Under the pieces are notes generated by a model. That model saw nothing but the letters and a program-made list of their open reading frames with translations, made no database searches and was not told where the DNA came from. Of a DNA stretch of 38,438 nucleotides, positions 18,021 through 29,492 are shown in pieces. Within the stretch, counting starts at the first letter, position 1; every line of letters starts with the position of its first letter. A program made the translations under genes and the position numbers. This DNA is from Chara braunii. Its lineage: Eukaryota > Streptophyta > Charophyceae > Charales > Characeae. Location: contig BFEA01000063.1 of NCBI GenBank assembly GCA_003427395.1, positions 2,271,481 through 2,309,918 of the forward strand, written 5' to 3'.

Positions 18021-19753
18021 AATGACACATAATTAGATTGGTTGGGGGGACCAATTGGGGTCACACCGAAGTCGTGCCAACTTACTACCAACTAACCACT
18101 TGGGGGAGGGGACTGGATCGACTGCGTTAGTGCTCAGGGTAGCCTGCCCGATAGCGAGCTCGCGCCGTGCGAGTAGTCAATACTTACCGTCACATTCATC
18201 GTGGTTTTAACAGTAGCAGCGTGCGAGCAACGGGACGTGGCGTGTTGGGGCAACCATAGCTATTGTATTGTTCATACAACATCAAGTGGAGGTACATGCT
18301 TAGAGGAAGTGGAGTAGGGCAAAGGACAACCTCAAGATGCCCACGGTGTGGGTGGTAGTATAAGCAATGGCAAAAATTATTTACCATGTCAAGAGAGCGC
18401 GAAACGAAAGAATTTTTCAAGATCTTCATTCTCCATAATTCAACCAGTTGCTGCTTCATCTCAAAGAAACATATTACCTTTCGTTTTCTTACGAGGGCGT
18501 ACTGATTGGTGACTCGGCGGTAAAGCTTTACGTCACTCGAATAGTAGGTAGCAATCAATCGAATCCGACTGGTAATCTCGCATTGTCAAGATCCAGACCA
18601 TCAAACTTTACTCACAACAAAGCATCGACAGATATACACCTCCAATGAAACCAGGTCTTCATCTCAAGTTCAAGGTTGAAATGCATTCCATTGTGGTTGT
18701 TTCGCTCGTCACGGATCGGATCTCTCTGTGGTTGCGGTTTATTTAGTAGAGGCAAATGAAATCTCATTTACCATGACAATCTTTAAAAAGGGTTAAAAAA
18801 TAGTTGTCATATATCCAAGAAGGATCTTGCTTTAGCTTTAGTGACCTTTTATGCTCGAAACCTTAACAATGTTGTTGTCAACGAGAAATAGAATTTTTAG
18901 CATACACAAGATGTTTTCATTTTTCTCAGCACTTCGCTCATCGACTCTCATTCAGGGCACATGCTAATTTTTCACTCACTATGGTTATTTTTCGGATTAT
19001 GGACATCCATTTACTGATTTCTATACAAATAATAGGTGACGTAGAATCTCTTTCTCATAACAGAACCCGTTGATGAAGTTGAAGTTATATTGCTATTAGC
19101 TGCATGTATAATACCGCGTACATTACTACCTCAGTAGAACTTTGTGTTGGGTCAACAAAATTGTATCAAAATTTAGGAAATACCTTTTCGATTATCAACA
19201 CCAGCGAGCTCCACATTTGTCGTTAACAAATCAGAAGGTGACAACAAGTGTTAAGCCAACAAGAAATCAACATTGATACACAACTCACTGTCAACATTTA
19301 AATAGACTACCCTATGCTTTTTGTATGACTTATTGGATTAAATGAATGTCTTTATTACCTTTGTTTAAAGCGTTTGATCATAGTAGTAAGATTTTAAGTC
19401 TTTAGGTTATGTTTTCTTCTGGTGTGAAGCTATCATTTGCCGAGATAAGGTAGCGGTAGAACCTTGAGTTGTACAGAGTGCAAGTTTTTTTTTAACAGGA
19501 ATTGAGACAGGTGAAAAAGTGGTGCCTTGGATGACGTAAACCGTTGTAAGTAACATCGAGTACGGTTTTCACATTTTAGTTTTGTTCTTTTCCTTTGTTT
19601 TTTAATGGAAACAACTTAGGTATCCTTTCGACCAACTCAATTTTTTTTGTAACCTCAAACTCGCGCATTTACCTTGGTGGTGTGGACATAATAATTGAAT
19701 CTCAGTAAACAGACTGCCTCTCAAGCAAAGATTTTCCATAACCATAAGTAAAA
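18021..19753. other. No gene seen; AT-rich single-copy-looking sequence
   Basis: No protein-like frame, RNA gene or repeat was recognised. An ORF of 120 codons on the minus strand (18196-18558) has no recognisable motif. Confidence 0.45.
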
Positions 19754-20738
19754 ATGGACGATCAAGTAAAATCTGGTCCTCGCTCTCCTCCACCTGCCCT
19801 AGATGCAATTAACCTTAATGGAGAGGGAATAAGAGATTTGATCGCTCAATATTATGAAGAAGGGAATATCCCTGAAGAAGTCCCTTTGGGAGAGTATGAA
19901 AATGAAAGAACCAGAGACAATATTACAATTAATCTAAAATTTTATCATATTAAAGTTTGCTGGTTTTCTTGCGTGTCAATGGACTCACAAGGGTCGAGTC
20001 CCCGACCGAAGGCGAATAAAGTTGGTGGTGTTTAAGAATGTTGCTAAGGACCTACCCAAGAAAGTCAAGGCGGATTTAGTCAGAGCGTACGAGAATGGCT
20101 AGGCTAGTGATGACACGTTCAAACAACCGATACAAAGAGGTATCATCAAGTTCGAAGAACCCAACGTGTTAGCATATGTGGCTAGAGATAGAGTGATTTC
20201 AGTCTGGCTAATTAAAAAAATATAAGATTAAATGATGTTGTTTGGTATCATATATGTTATAAGCTTCAGGCCATGGATGACCCAGTTGGAGTGAAGGGAG
20301 TTTACGAGATTGGATGCAAAACAACTTCTAGGTGATGACGAAGCAAATACCCTTGGATGCCATCATATACACCCCAAAGCTGCTATCAAAAAGATTGTTG
20401 GTTCGATCATTAAAGACTACCACTGATGAAAGATAGATCGATGCCCGAACTGATGAACTTGAAGTATGATGTTGATACTCAATTTAAAAATCGAACGGTG
20501 GATAGGATATGGGTGAGATTAGACAATTGGGACGTGCATTAACGCAAGTCGGTTTGTTCATTCACCCCTTGGTGTAGAAACTGCAAAGGATTTTTAACGA
20601 ACAAGAAGACTACAAACGCATTAGAGTGGACAATAAAAACAACCAAGGACGTGCCTGGAGCAATCAATAGAATGTTGTCAATATCGAGGGCATGAACTTT
20701 TATGCAAATGACAATCAAAGCCAAAACGAGCAAACAAA
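19754..20738 (+). pseudogene. Decayed ORF1 of a third LINE
   Basis: Starts at ATG 19754 (MDDQVKSGPRSPPPALDAIN). It aligns with ORF1 of the 4.5-11.7 kb LINE: IRDLIAQYYEEGNIPEE against VRELLRLCYEEGILPSN; after a frameshift near 19960, KVKADLVRAYENG against SVKEDLIRAYEDE; IIKFEEPNVLAYVARDRV against RVKIESLNVASYVAKSTI; and further on MPELMNLKYDVD and a partial knuckle WCRNCKGF (20570-20593) where the His and last Cys are lost. Stops include TAG near 20101 and TAA near 20222. Homology breaks off exactly where the LTR-like element begins at 20739, so that element probably inserted into this LINE. The relic looks older than the first LINE and is AT-richer. Confidence 0.78.
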
Positions 20739-21015
20739 TGTAACGTCCCTCAAGCCGGCAAGGCAGGGAGCGAAGACAATATCAAGGTAACTTAACCCCA
20801 AGCACATCAACTTTATCAAGCCACTCAACATGTGGTATTGGAGGTAGAGAGGAAGTCATTAACCGGTTCAAAAGCCTAATTTTTCGTATGTATCAAGAAA
20901 CACGAGCAAACCCACTATTTTCTCCGCACCCAAGATACCCAATAAACTAAGCAGGGGGAGAACTTAACGAAACCTCAATCATGGGGGACTTGGGGTCCCA
21001 ACTCCCGGTGAACGA

Positions 21016-21319
21016 CCATTTCGTCAAAATGGACATTTTTCATTTTTTGAACGAAATTGATACCGAGTTTTTTTGCCGAAAACTCATCAAAATTTGTTGT
21101 TCCTGAGGGTCCGTACATGGACCTAGCTTGAGACCAGGCACCTCCAGGCAGGACTGCCTGGAAGTACCTGGTCTCAAGCTAGGTCCATGTACAGCCAGGG
21201 GGACCAGTGTTTTACAAACGCCGGACCCTCATGAACAACAAATTTTGATGAGTTTTCGGCAAAAAAACTCGGTTTCAATTTCGTTCAAAAAATAAAAGAT
21301 GTCCATTTTGACGAAATGG
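21016..21319. repeat. Fold-back (MITE-like) element with 98-bp inverted arms
   Basis: The left arm (21016-21113, ccatttcgtcaaaatggaca to ctgagggtccg) and right arm (21222-21319) are inverse copies with only a few mismatches. Between them sits a second palindrome (21113-21192). It lies within the candidate LTR. No transposase is present. Confidence 0.88.
21113..21192. repeat. 80-nt near-perfect inner hairpin
   Basis: gtacatggacctagcttgag plus accagg (21113-21138) is exactly inverse to 21167-21192; after a 4-nt interval with two mismatches, tccaggca (21143-21150) pairs with tgcctgga (21155-21162) around a ggac loop. An RNA from here would fold into a stem of about 38 bp. Confidence 0.9.
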
Positions 21320-22722
21320 CAGTTGGTGGGATAATATAGCTCTACAATGGGAAACAAACGGGTAGGAGGTACGGAGGTAAAAACCAGATATTACGGTTGT
21401 AGTTGAAGAAGCGACAATACTGAGGATACTACAGGGATTGCAAAATCCTGTTGCGCTCGGCAATACATATACCTCAAGTGTAATGGGGAACGAGTCGGTC
21501 TTACACGAGGGAAAAAATGGAAGGTTGTAGGATAATCAAGAAGGTTCACTGATAAGCTCTCAACGGGACTCTAGAAGGAAATCTCCTCTCAAGGTAGCAA
21601 GAAGGGAAGGGACGAAGCAACGAAGAGAAGATATAAGTGGATGGGCAGGAAAAGCACAAAGCATAACAGCGGAGGGCTCACAAACATCAGTTGTCAGTTA
21701 TGAGAAGTCACAATGGGTTGATAGGCACACCATAACCTCTCCAAGGTTGTACATTGGAGAAACTATAACCAGGAATCGAAAAACACTAACTATCGAAAGA
21801 CAACAAACACAATAACTGGATAAAAAGTTACTATTTTTTGTGACTGTCATGATGAATAATTCGGTCCATGTATTTGCGTGGTTATCACCGCAAGATAATA
21901 TTTCCTTTCACTTGTCGATTGTTGAAGAACCAATGCTTCCGGATGACATACTTGTAATAGCTAAGCAAAGTTTTTGGCGATATTATCTATCGTCTGCATG
22001 AACCAAAGATTGCAACCCAACGCTTCTATGTAGATAATCAAGACCGGAAGATCAAGTAACTGATTTGCTTATTGGACGCTTTCATCCCTCCAAACAATAT
22101 ACATGGACTAGCAGAGAATGATCTTAGACCCCTACCTCTGTCTCTGTTCACTTTGAACAAGGGTGAGGGTTTGAAAGATATTTAAATGGATTAATGAATT
22201 TCGACAAATTCCTATCTGTACTGAACGAAAAATTACCGACCGCTAAAAAAATGAATTCAATCTACATAAAGAGCACGTTAATGCAGAAATGGCCTAAGCA
22301 AGTTGCAGTAGGGAAAGAAGCCAATCTTGGCAGAATGGGTCCTTCGTCAAGTGCAATGGTTACATAAGACAAGATTGACCGTGCAACGGCCTTCTGGTTA
22401 CCCTGGCCTATAACTAGGGTTATTCGACTATGTGTATGTTCCGCATGTAGGACCACACCGTTGGCCTGACCCCACAGGCCATATGTCCATGCAGTCCAGT
22501 CCAGTCCATTACTGTGGTCGGTACCACTCCATTCCAGTCCAGCCAGTCTGCTAGGGGTATACCCCAGTTGGAGTCTGAATTTCGATTAATTTTTCACTTG
22601 CACATTTTTAGAGCACATGTCAGTTAAGTCTACGACGGTGCTGCGTTGTCTCCTCTAGCTTCACCACCATCTCCACCTTCCTTATCCACAGTGGGACCGC
22701 CTCCACGGTTGTCCCGTTACAT

Positions 22723-22734
22723 TGGTATCAGGGC
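22723..22734 (+). other. Primer-binding site, initiator Met tRNA type (tggtatcagggc)
   Basis: Differs by one base from the plant retrotransposon primer site TGGTATCAGAGC, which pairs with the 3' end of initiator tRNA-Met. Position right after the LTR end is as expected. Confidence 0.65.
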
Positions 22735-22990
22735 GGTAACAGTCCCCGCTCCCACCTAGCCCACCCAACAATCAACGCACAATCGTGGACAACACATTTC
22801 GAAGGTTTTCGAGCGCAACGAGAGAATTTTCGACAACGATGGCAAAAAGGAGAGAGCACAAAAGAGAGACATGTATCACTCGCACTTGTGCAAACATCGC
22901 GGTCAAGGCTGCCACACACACACCCACCTCGTCCAACGCCCGCCCTGCCCCGCCCTGCCCCGCCCTGCCCTGCTCCGAGATATGTCAAGA
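22735..22990. other. Possible retrotransposon leader; no gag or pol seen
   Basis: Follows the primer-binding site. Ends with a short cgccctgccc tandem repeat (22938-22973). No conserved coding motif. Confidence 0.4.
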
Positions 22991-23140
22991 TTTGAGATTC
23001 ATGTTGCTGCCAGGGTTTGAACCTGGGCAGTTGCTACTCATGCACGTACATGGCTAGTGTTGTAATACATACGCTATACTCTTCGTATGAGCTACAATAA
23101 CATAATGATATTGGCGTGGGTGGGTGGGTGGGTGGTGGTT
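22990..23140. mobile_element. SINE-like repeat with tRNA-type B box, copy a
   Basis: On the minus strand ccaggttcaaaccctgg (23010-23026) forms a 5-bp T-stem with a TTCAAAC loop and fits the B-box consensus. On the plus strand the unit ends gagctacaataacataatgatat and a gggtggg tail, like the units at 23.2 and 23.5 kb. The true strand is unclear. Confidence 0.4.
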
Positions 23141-23194
23141 AAGAAAGAACAAAATCGTGGGCGAGCGTGTGGGCGGGCGGGGCTTGCGTACGTA

Positions 23195-23292
23195 CCTCAG
23201 CTGCAACCACCAAGAAGCAAGGTTCAAACTCGACCTACAGTAATATAATAATATTTGTATGTGTGTGTGTAAAGGGGGGGGGGGGGGGGGGA
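23195..23292 (+). mobile_element. SINE-like repeat, copy b, with TG then G-run tail
   Basis: aaggttcaaactcgacctac resembles a B box; the tail taatataataatatttg, (TG)n and an 18-base G run follows. It matches copies a and c in tail order. Confidence 0.4.
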
Positions 23293-23439
23293 CCTGGTGG
23301 AAAAAAAATAAATTGTGATGCCTATAAAAAATAAAAATTAATCAAATCTTTGGGTTCTTACACACACATATCCTCACATGCCGCCTGCCTGAGATGCCTG
23401 CCTCCCACTACCATTTATATTAAACTTGTCCTCAAAACG

Positions 23440-23610
23440 AGTCAAGGGCCTAGTGACACGGTTATCACATTAGGCAGTTGGTACCTCCTCATTTGCACTT
23501 GGCTTCAAAACCGAGCTAACATAATAATATAAGTGTGCGTGTGTATGGGCGGACGGACATGCATTTTCTGCGTGCATGGATGTATGTGTGTGTGTGTGTG
23601 CGTGTGCAGC
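23440..23610 (+). mobile_element. SINE-like repeat, copy c, with (TG)n tail
   Basis: ggcctagtgacacggttatc (A-box-like), then cttggcttcaaaaccgagct (B-box-like) and the tail aacataataatataagtgtg leading to TG repeats to about 23610. Distinct from the SINE family at 17.3 kb. Confidence 0.45.
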
Positions 23611-25480
23611 CGGGCAGACACGTCTGTTGTTTTGATGGACTCGAGCTCGGGTCTATATTTCGACTTTTCCCCCTTTTTGGTTGAACTCAAGCTAACATTT
23701 GTGTTTCAACTTTTCCCCGTGTGCACTTTGTATTTTAGTTTATCTCTCTGTGCGCTCAGTCTTTTGTTTTCTTTTCCGTGTCGTTTCACGTTGTCGCATG
23801 GTGTCAATTTGTTTTCCCCTTGTACGCTAGGTTTTCTCTTTTTTGCCTCTTGTGCTGTCTCATGATGAAGCATGGTGTCAGGTGTGTCAAACCACACAAA
23901 AATTCTTTTAAATTGTCCCCCCCCCCCAACCGCCCTGCACACAACCCCGAATGCGATCGTATTTGGCCCCCAAAGACTTACGATTGTGTGAACGCGCCTT
24001 CCCCTCCAACACTTTGGCGCGTTGTTATCATAATGCAATGTCTTAGACGTGGAAATGCTTTTCGAATTTTTTTTTTTTTGCATACGACCCCAAAAGCAGT
24101 CGTATTTTTTTAGCCAAAAATATTTACGCTCGTTTCAACCCTTCACTCTCTAAAAAATTGCTTGACACTCTCGAAAAATCTATGACATTCATAAAAACTC
24201 TCCGTGTTCATTAACAATTTTCTCGACCTGGCAAACTATCCGCTTCTCCACCAGCCGCGCAACCACGTGTTGATAAAAAAAAACGTTTCAGGATAAATAT
24301 CGGTCGTCTGTTTTCACAATCGGACAACCGAGATTGCCTATAACGGGCGTGTCAGAGCACGAGGCTGATAAACTTTAATAAGGTAGTAAGCCGTAGAGAT
24401 AATAATGGTGAACTTATGTTTTAGAAAAAAAAATAGTTCACGGAAAATGCTACTATAAATGAAATGCCTTAAAAGTTAGGCTACCAGTCGGGCCGCCCGG
24501 GTCCCAGTTGGCCAGCCCGTGCAAGGACCCAAGAAGGTCCATACAAAAAAAAAAACAAAGAAAAAAAAAATCCAACAAATATGAAAAAAAACTATGTTAT
24601 GAAGAAAAATAAACTGAACAACGTTTGCCTCAGAGTCACATCGACATTCTTCACCAAATTTAGGATACAAAATAAGATTTAAAAATCATTCTTTTATTTT
24701 TATTATTTTTTTATTTTTTTGGCCCAGCCGGGCAAGTGACCCCGGACCACTCTTGTAGCCTAGCTTAAAAGTCAATACTTAAAATCTTGAGAATGTTAAA
24801 AATCCATTCACGTCATTATTGCCTTTTACCACCACCTTAAACTATAATGATATGTTTTTCAAAACATAAAGATATCACGTAATTCTTAGCTCCATTGCAT
24901 TCATTTATCTCAATAGAAAAATCGTTTCGGTAGACTACTAACTAAATACGAGGTATAGTTAATGATAAAAGTAGTATGCCTACGAAAATACAACCATTAT
25001 GTCATTGTCCATACATACCTTATTATATTAGAAGTAAAACGGAAAATATATTCGAAATGTGATTAAACAACAGTACCGTCCCCTACTCGCCTCCCCCTAG
25101 AGCGAGCACTAATATATCGTAAACCATAAGTACCTTATATTGCTTGAAAAACAAATACATGGGTGTTAACACATAAAACTTCCGAGGATTGGGGAAGACA
25201 CCACTATTGGTTAACGGGGACCCCTACTTTTCGGCCCTGGGTAACCATGAATGATCCTGAAATTAGGGTTTCGGGGTTAAATTTTGTGTTTTTTTGGATT
25301 TTTGTTTTTTGCCTGTTTTTGTTTTTGGACAAGCTTGTTGTGTATCAAATTTGGTGTCAATTGGAGTATTAAAATTTGTGTTGTTAAGAGTGCTGAAAAT
25401 CCTGAAAATCTTATGAATTTTTTTTTGGCAATTTTTTTTGAAAATGCATTTTTGGCTTTCTGTTTTATTAACTTTTATAT
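23611..25480. other. No gene seen; AT-rich with homopolymers
   Basis: Several T and A runs. Two GC-rich patches (24478-24540 with ggctaccagtcgggccgccc, and 24721-24770) are partly inverse to each other and may be the ends of a 0.3-kb element. Nothing coding recognised. Confidence 0.4.
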
Positions 25481-25485
25481 ATTAT

Positions 25486-25645
25486 TCATTATAGTTTTTT
25501 TTAATAATATGTTAGCAAGAAGTGCACTCTATACATTGGTATGAAGTTTGCTTGAAATGACTTTTTTTTTTATATAGTTTTTTGTTTATAATATGTTAGT
25601 AAGAAGTGCACTCTATACATTGGTATGAAGTTTGCTTGAGATGGC
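25486..25645. repeat. Tandem duplication, 84-bp period
   Basis: aagaagtgcactctatacat plus tggtatgaagtttgcttga occurs at 25517 and again 84 bp later, almost identical, each preceded by a T-run and ataatatgttag. Confidence 0.9.
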
Positions 25646-25929
25646 CTTATGCTTTTCTTATAAATTGAGGTGAAAAATGGGGGGTCGGTTAACCATCTCT
25701 CGAAGACACATTAGTGCAAATGGGAAAGAAGGTGGTGGGCTAAAGGAAAAACGACAAATGGAGTGCGAAATCTTGTCTTGATTATGTTGTGCATGTGTTT
25801 TCACATGCACAAACACTAAAAACAATGACGTGAAAGAAAACAATAGCACAAATGAAAAAAAAAAAAAAAAAAAAATTGAAAGTTTTGACGAACGTTTTAA
25901 TCACTCTCACGCGAGCACGTCCCAAAATA
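25646..25929. other. No gene seen
   Basis: AT-rich; a 23-base A-run near 25855-25876. Confidence 0.4.
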
Positions 25930-26990
25930 AATCTTATCTCACATATAACCCGTTTTGCATGAATCTAAAAGCAATCGCGTGCATTGGTTAATATGCCAAC
26001 CAACAAATTGTTTTCCTTTGTTTTTTTACAAGTAAAAAAATAAGAAAATTTCTTGCTATATGGGATATGGCTCCTTGTAAGACTCGGGGAACTTTCAAGT
26101 GCCTACCATCAAAGGATCATCTCATGCTAGCCCTTTCCATAATGTAACTTTTCAAACTTATAACCGCTATGTATGAATCTTAAGGCTATCACGTATAGAG
26201 ATTGTCAACCACCAAATCTTTTCTTGATTTTTTTTCTAATTAAATTTAAAAAAAAAATATCGGTTGTGCGTGATGTAACCCCCCTCTATACAACTATACA
26301 AGGCGAGCATTCAAGTGTCTGTCAGCAAAGGAACATTTCATGCACTCTCGTGCTAACACTTTCCATAATGCAACTTCCAACATGTATGACCCGCTATACA
26401 CGAATCCCAAGGCAATCATGTGCATATGTTAGTATGTTTTTTTTTTTTTCGTACAACAAGACAATTTAAAAAAGAAAAAACATTTCAGTTATATTTTATT
26501 TTACTTCTCGTGAGACACGCGATGTCTTTAAGTGTCTGCCAACAAAGAAACATTTCAAGCACATCCCATAATGTATTTTCCCATACTTATGACCCACTAT
26601 GCATGAATCCCACGAAGATCTCGCCTGCCTTTGATGTGACTCCTTGTGAGACACGGTGAGACACAAGGGGCATTCAAATGTTTGGAAGCAAAGGAATGTT
26701 TCAGTCTTTCCCACACGAGCACTTCCCATAATGTATTTTCCCGCTTTTATGACCCATTATGCATGAATCTCAAGGCAATTACGTCTGGTGGTTAGTATGT
26801 CATTTTTTTCCCATCGTTATTTTTCTTTCTAACAAGTAAAAGAAAAAAAATGAATCTCAATTGTATCTTATATGACTTCCCGTGAGTCATGAAAAGATTC
26901 ATGTGCCTAGTAGTAAAAGGAACGTTTCGAGCAGTTTCACGTTAGCAGTTTCCATAATGTATATAATTGCACTTTTAGTAAGGCCTATAG
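25930..26990. repeat. Old diverged tandem repeat, about five units of 160-226 bp
   Basis: Each unit has, in order, cataatgtatttt, tatgacc(c)actatgcatgaatc, ccaaggcaatcacg, a T-rich stretch, tccttgtgagac and a phrase like aagtgtctgccaacaaagga. The 'cataatg' anchors lie at 26138, 26364, 26567, 26727 and 26953, spaced 226, 203, 160 and 226 bp; a partial unit precedes them. It looks like a decayed satellite. Small ORFs inside are not conserved between units. Confidence 0.85.
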
Positions 26991-28080
26991 TAGTAGATTA
27001 GTGAAAACAAGAAAATTATTGTCATGTTTTATTCTGGTTGCTCGCGGTAGGTTCCGCATAAGGGACAGTATCTATGCCAACCAACACCTTATAGTAGTTT
27101 CTGCCCCCTTTTGGATCGCCAAAAACTGGTGTGGAGGATATTTTTAGGCCCGAAATCAATCTTTAAGAAAGGTAGTGACAGTTTAATAGATATAAAAAAA
27201 AATATTGAACGTGCAACAAAAAAATTATGAAATTGAAGACCCACACAATTTCACCAATCCATTCCATTTTGCAGTAAAGGGGGCAAATATTTAAACAGAA
27301 AAGCAACAGAAAGAGAGAAAGAAGGGAGACCCTCCCCCCCCAAAAAAAAGATAGGAAGACGAAAAATGAGAGGGGATACATAAAAAATGAAGAGAGAAGA
27401 AAGGAAGGAGAAAACATGACAAGTGGGAGGAAGACAAGAAAGTAAAATGATAGTGAAAGAGAGGAAATAAGATGGTGTTCACAAGATGATTCAAAATGTA
27501 GGGAGCACGCCAAAGACATAATTTTCGTCTTAAATCCAATCAGTGAAGCTTACGAATAATCTACATGAAAAACTTTCGACAATATTAAGTTATCAGGCCG
27601 CTAAAAATGCTTTATAGTGCTAAGCTATTGCTCGCCATGTTTTTATTAACAACTAAAAATTTATTATCTAAAAAAATCGACTTGTTTGGAAGTTATTCCT
27701 AAACAAATTATGCGAGGTGTTTTATAATATATTTTCATACCATTCAATAAAATATTATTCGGTTTGCTGAAACGAAAGGGTTCTAGAGGAACGGTTCGTT
27801 ACGACTTCCTAGGGGGGAAAAAAAAAACCATCATCCTATAATGACTCCTCTTATCGTTAGGAGTATAACATAAAAAATAAAATTATGTTAAAAAACCAAT
27901 ATAATAGGCTTAAAAGTCAAGTAAAACCGGCTACATGCCTTAACCAACAAACTTCATGGAGGCAGGCTGATTCAAAAAATATTTTAAAACAAAATCTCCA
28001 AAATATTTTGTTAGTTAATAACATCCCCCAAAAATATTTTTAGATGAAATCCCCAAAATCGAATATACACCTCAACCAAC
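26991..28080. other. No gene seen; AT-rich
   Basis: A purine-rich stretch (27294-27475) gives open minus-strand frames of Ser/Leu/Phe-rich low complexity only. Confidence 0.4.
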
Positions 28081-28225
28081 AAACTTGGTGGACCGTGGGG
28101 GGAAACTTCGATGGAGGGGACCACTTGAGGAGGTAGTACGAACTCCCTCCTCCAGTATCCTTTCACTTCAAGGCTCCATCTATTGGTGGAGAGTTGCACC
28201 TGCTGAAAACCGGTCCAGCATTTTG
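28081..28225 (-). mobile_element. LINE 3'-UTR fragment, inverted
   Basis: The reverse complement of 28171-28221 reads atgctggaccggttttcagc, then caggtgcaactctccaccaa and tagatggagcct, matching the second LINE's 3' UTR at 14928-14980. The flanks are less similar, so limits are rough. Confidence 0.6.
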
Positions 28226-29091
28226 AATAATGTAAAATGGCAGATTTAGTTAGACATTCCACTCATATGCATTCTGCACACCTGCCAGATTGTGCTCGCA
28301 TTGTGTCCTTTGCAGTGTTAGTGGCTTATTTGCCTATTATTCTTGTCAAGTACCCCTGCGCGTGTTTTTCCATGTACCCTGTTCGTATATCTATTGGTTT
28401 GCTATCCTTTCCATTTGCCTGAGTGAGGGGCTTTGTTGTGTCATCCATCGGACCCTATACGGAGGGAAGCTTAACCTTTCCTTACCTCTATCGCTATGAT
28501 CTATCTTTGTTGACCTCTTCCAATTATGTTTGTTGGATTTGTCCGGAGCATGCTCTTGCGATGTTTCTAGGCCAGCCCCTGATAGTGGGGTGATGAGCTG
28601 AGCTGACTTACACGTGCTTAGGTACGAAAGCAAGTATGGTGGCCGGGAGAGGTGGGTGGAGGGGGTACACTGCGAGCACTTAGGAGACGGTGAGTGATGG
28701 TACCCAGATTGGGGGTGGGGAGTTTGGTTGGGGGGGGGGGCCGCGACGAGGGGGCGGGTTTAGGGGCAGAGCGCCCCTGGGAAGTCTGGGTGGTTGGGAG
28801 ACAGTGGCGGGGGGCACCGGATGGGAGAGCGGGCGAGTGGAGAAGGAGTGAGTGATGGCGGGAACAACGTAGAGGGAAGACCGAGGTGACAACGAAGAGA
28901 GGGGAACGAGACCCCGTTAGTAGTGGTGAGTGAACGCGGATTAGGCTCTAAATACCATCCAAGGAAATTATAAAAGACTGAAAAGTCTTGCCAGAAAAGG
29001 TGATATCCCTTTATATTTTGTCCAACAATTTTCATTTCAAGAAGTAAAACGCGCGCCGTGTTTGAATTTTGTGCGGACCACCCTGTAAGCC
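28226..29091. other. No gene seen; G-rich patch
   Basis: 28640-28860 is strongly G-rich with a run of about ten G at 28731-28740. Open frames are Pro-rich artefacts of this composition. Confidence 0.4.
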
Positions 29092-29365
29092 TAAGTATTT
29101 CTCAATTACCGACAACGTAGAAGCACCGTGACGGAAAGGTGAAAAAAACCCTAAGAAAGATAGTCAAATTGAAAACCTGAAAACCGATGCAAAGCAGAAG
29201 GAGAAAGGAGTGAGGGGATCGAGGCGACAACGGACAAACTAAGTATTTCTCAGTTACCGATAATGTACAAATACGATGAGGGAAAGGTGAAAAGAACCCT
29301 AAGAAAAACCCGATGCAAAGCAGAAAGAGAAAGGAGTGAGGAGACCGAGGCAACAATAGACAAAG
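29092..29365. repeat. Tandem duplication, 148-bp period
   Basis: taagtatttctca(a/g)ttaccga starts both units (29092 and 29240); each continues with ggaaaggtgaaaa(a/g)aaccctaag, gatgcaaagcaga(a)ggagaaagg and a gaggc(g/a)acaa ending. Confidence 0.9.
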
Positions 29366-29419
29366 GGGAGCTATCGGGGACGGAAGGAGGTAGAGGCAGA
29401 GACGTTGGCGAAAAGTTTG

Positions 29420-29492
29420 TCTGCAGAGGCGGTGGCAATGAGGGTGCAGATGGAGGACCGGTGGCAGTGAGGGTGCAGATGGAGGACCGCAA
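29420..29492. repeat. Short minisatellite (gtggcagtgagggtgcagat)
   Basis: ggtggcaatgagggtgcaga and its near copy lie about 30 bp apart, each followed by tggaggaccg. Confidence 0.8.

Larger units (their letters stand above)
20739..22721 (+). mobile_element. Candidate LTR of a retrotransposon (TGTAACG...CGTTACA)
   Basis: Starts TGTAACGTCC inside the LINE relic and ends GTCCCGTTACA, giving perfect 7-bp terminal inverted repeats with the TG...CA rule. A primer-binding site follows one base later. The length would be 1983 bp, within the range of plant LTRs. No second LTR, gag or pol is seen, so this may be a partial element or the rest may be deleted. The 5' limit depends on a short match and is less sure than the 3' limit. 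Confidence 0.5.

Noticed and set aside
18196-18558. 120-residue minus-strand ORF
   Set aside because: No motif, no homology I recognise, no splice context; compatible with chance in this composition.
23005-23095. Functional tRNA gene on the minus strand
   Set aside because: The T-arm is excellent but no acceptor stem or anticodon arm of proper length could be drawn; a SINE-like relic fits better.
24465-24775. Possible inverted-repeat element with ggctac ends
   Set aside because: The ends match only over short pieces with many mismatches; kept as a note in the gap entry rather than called.
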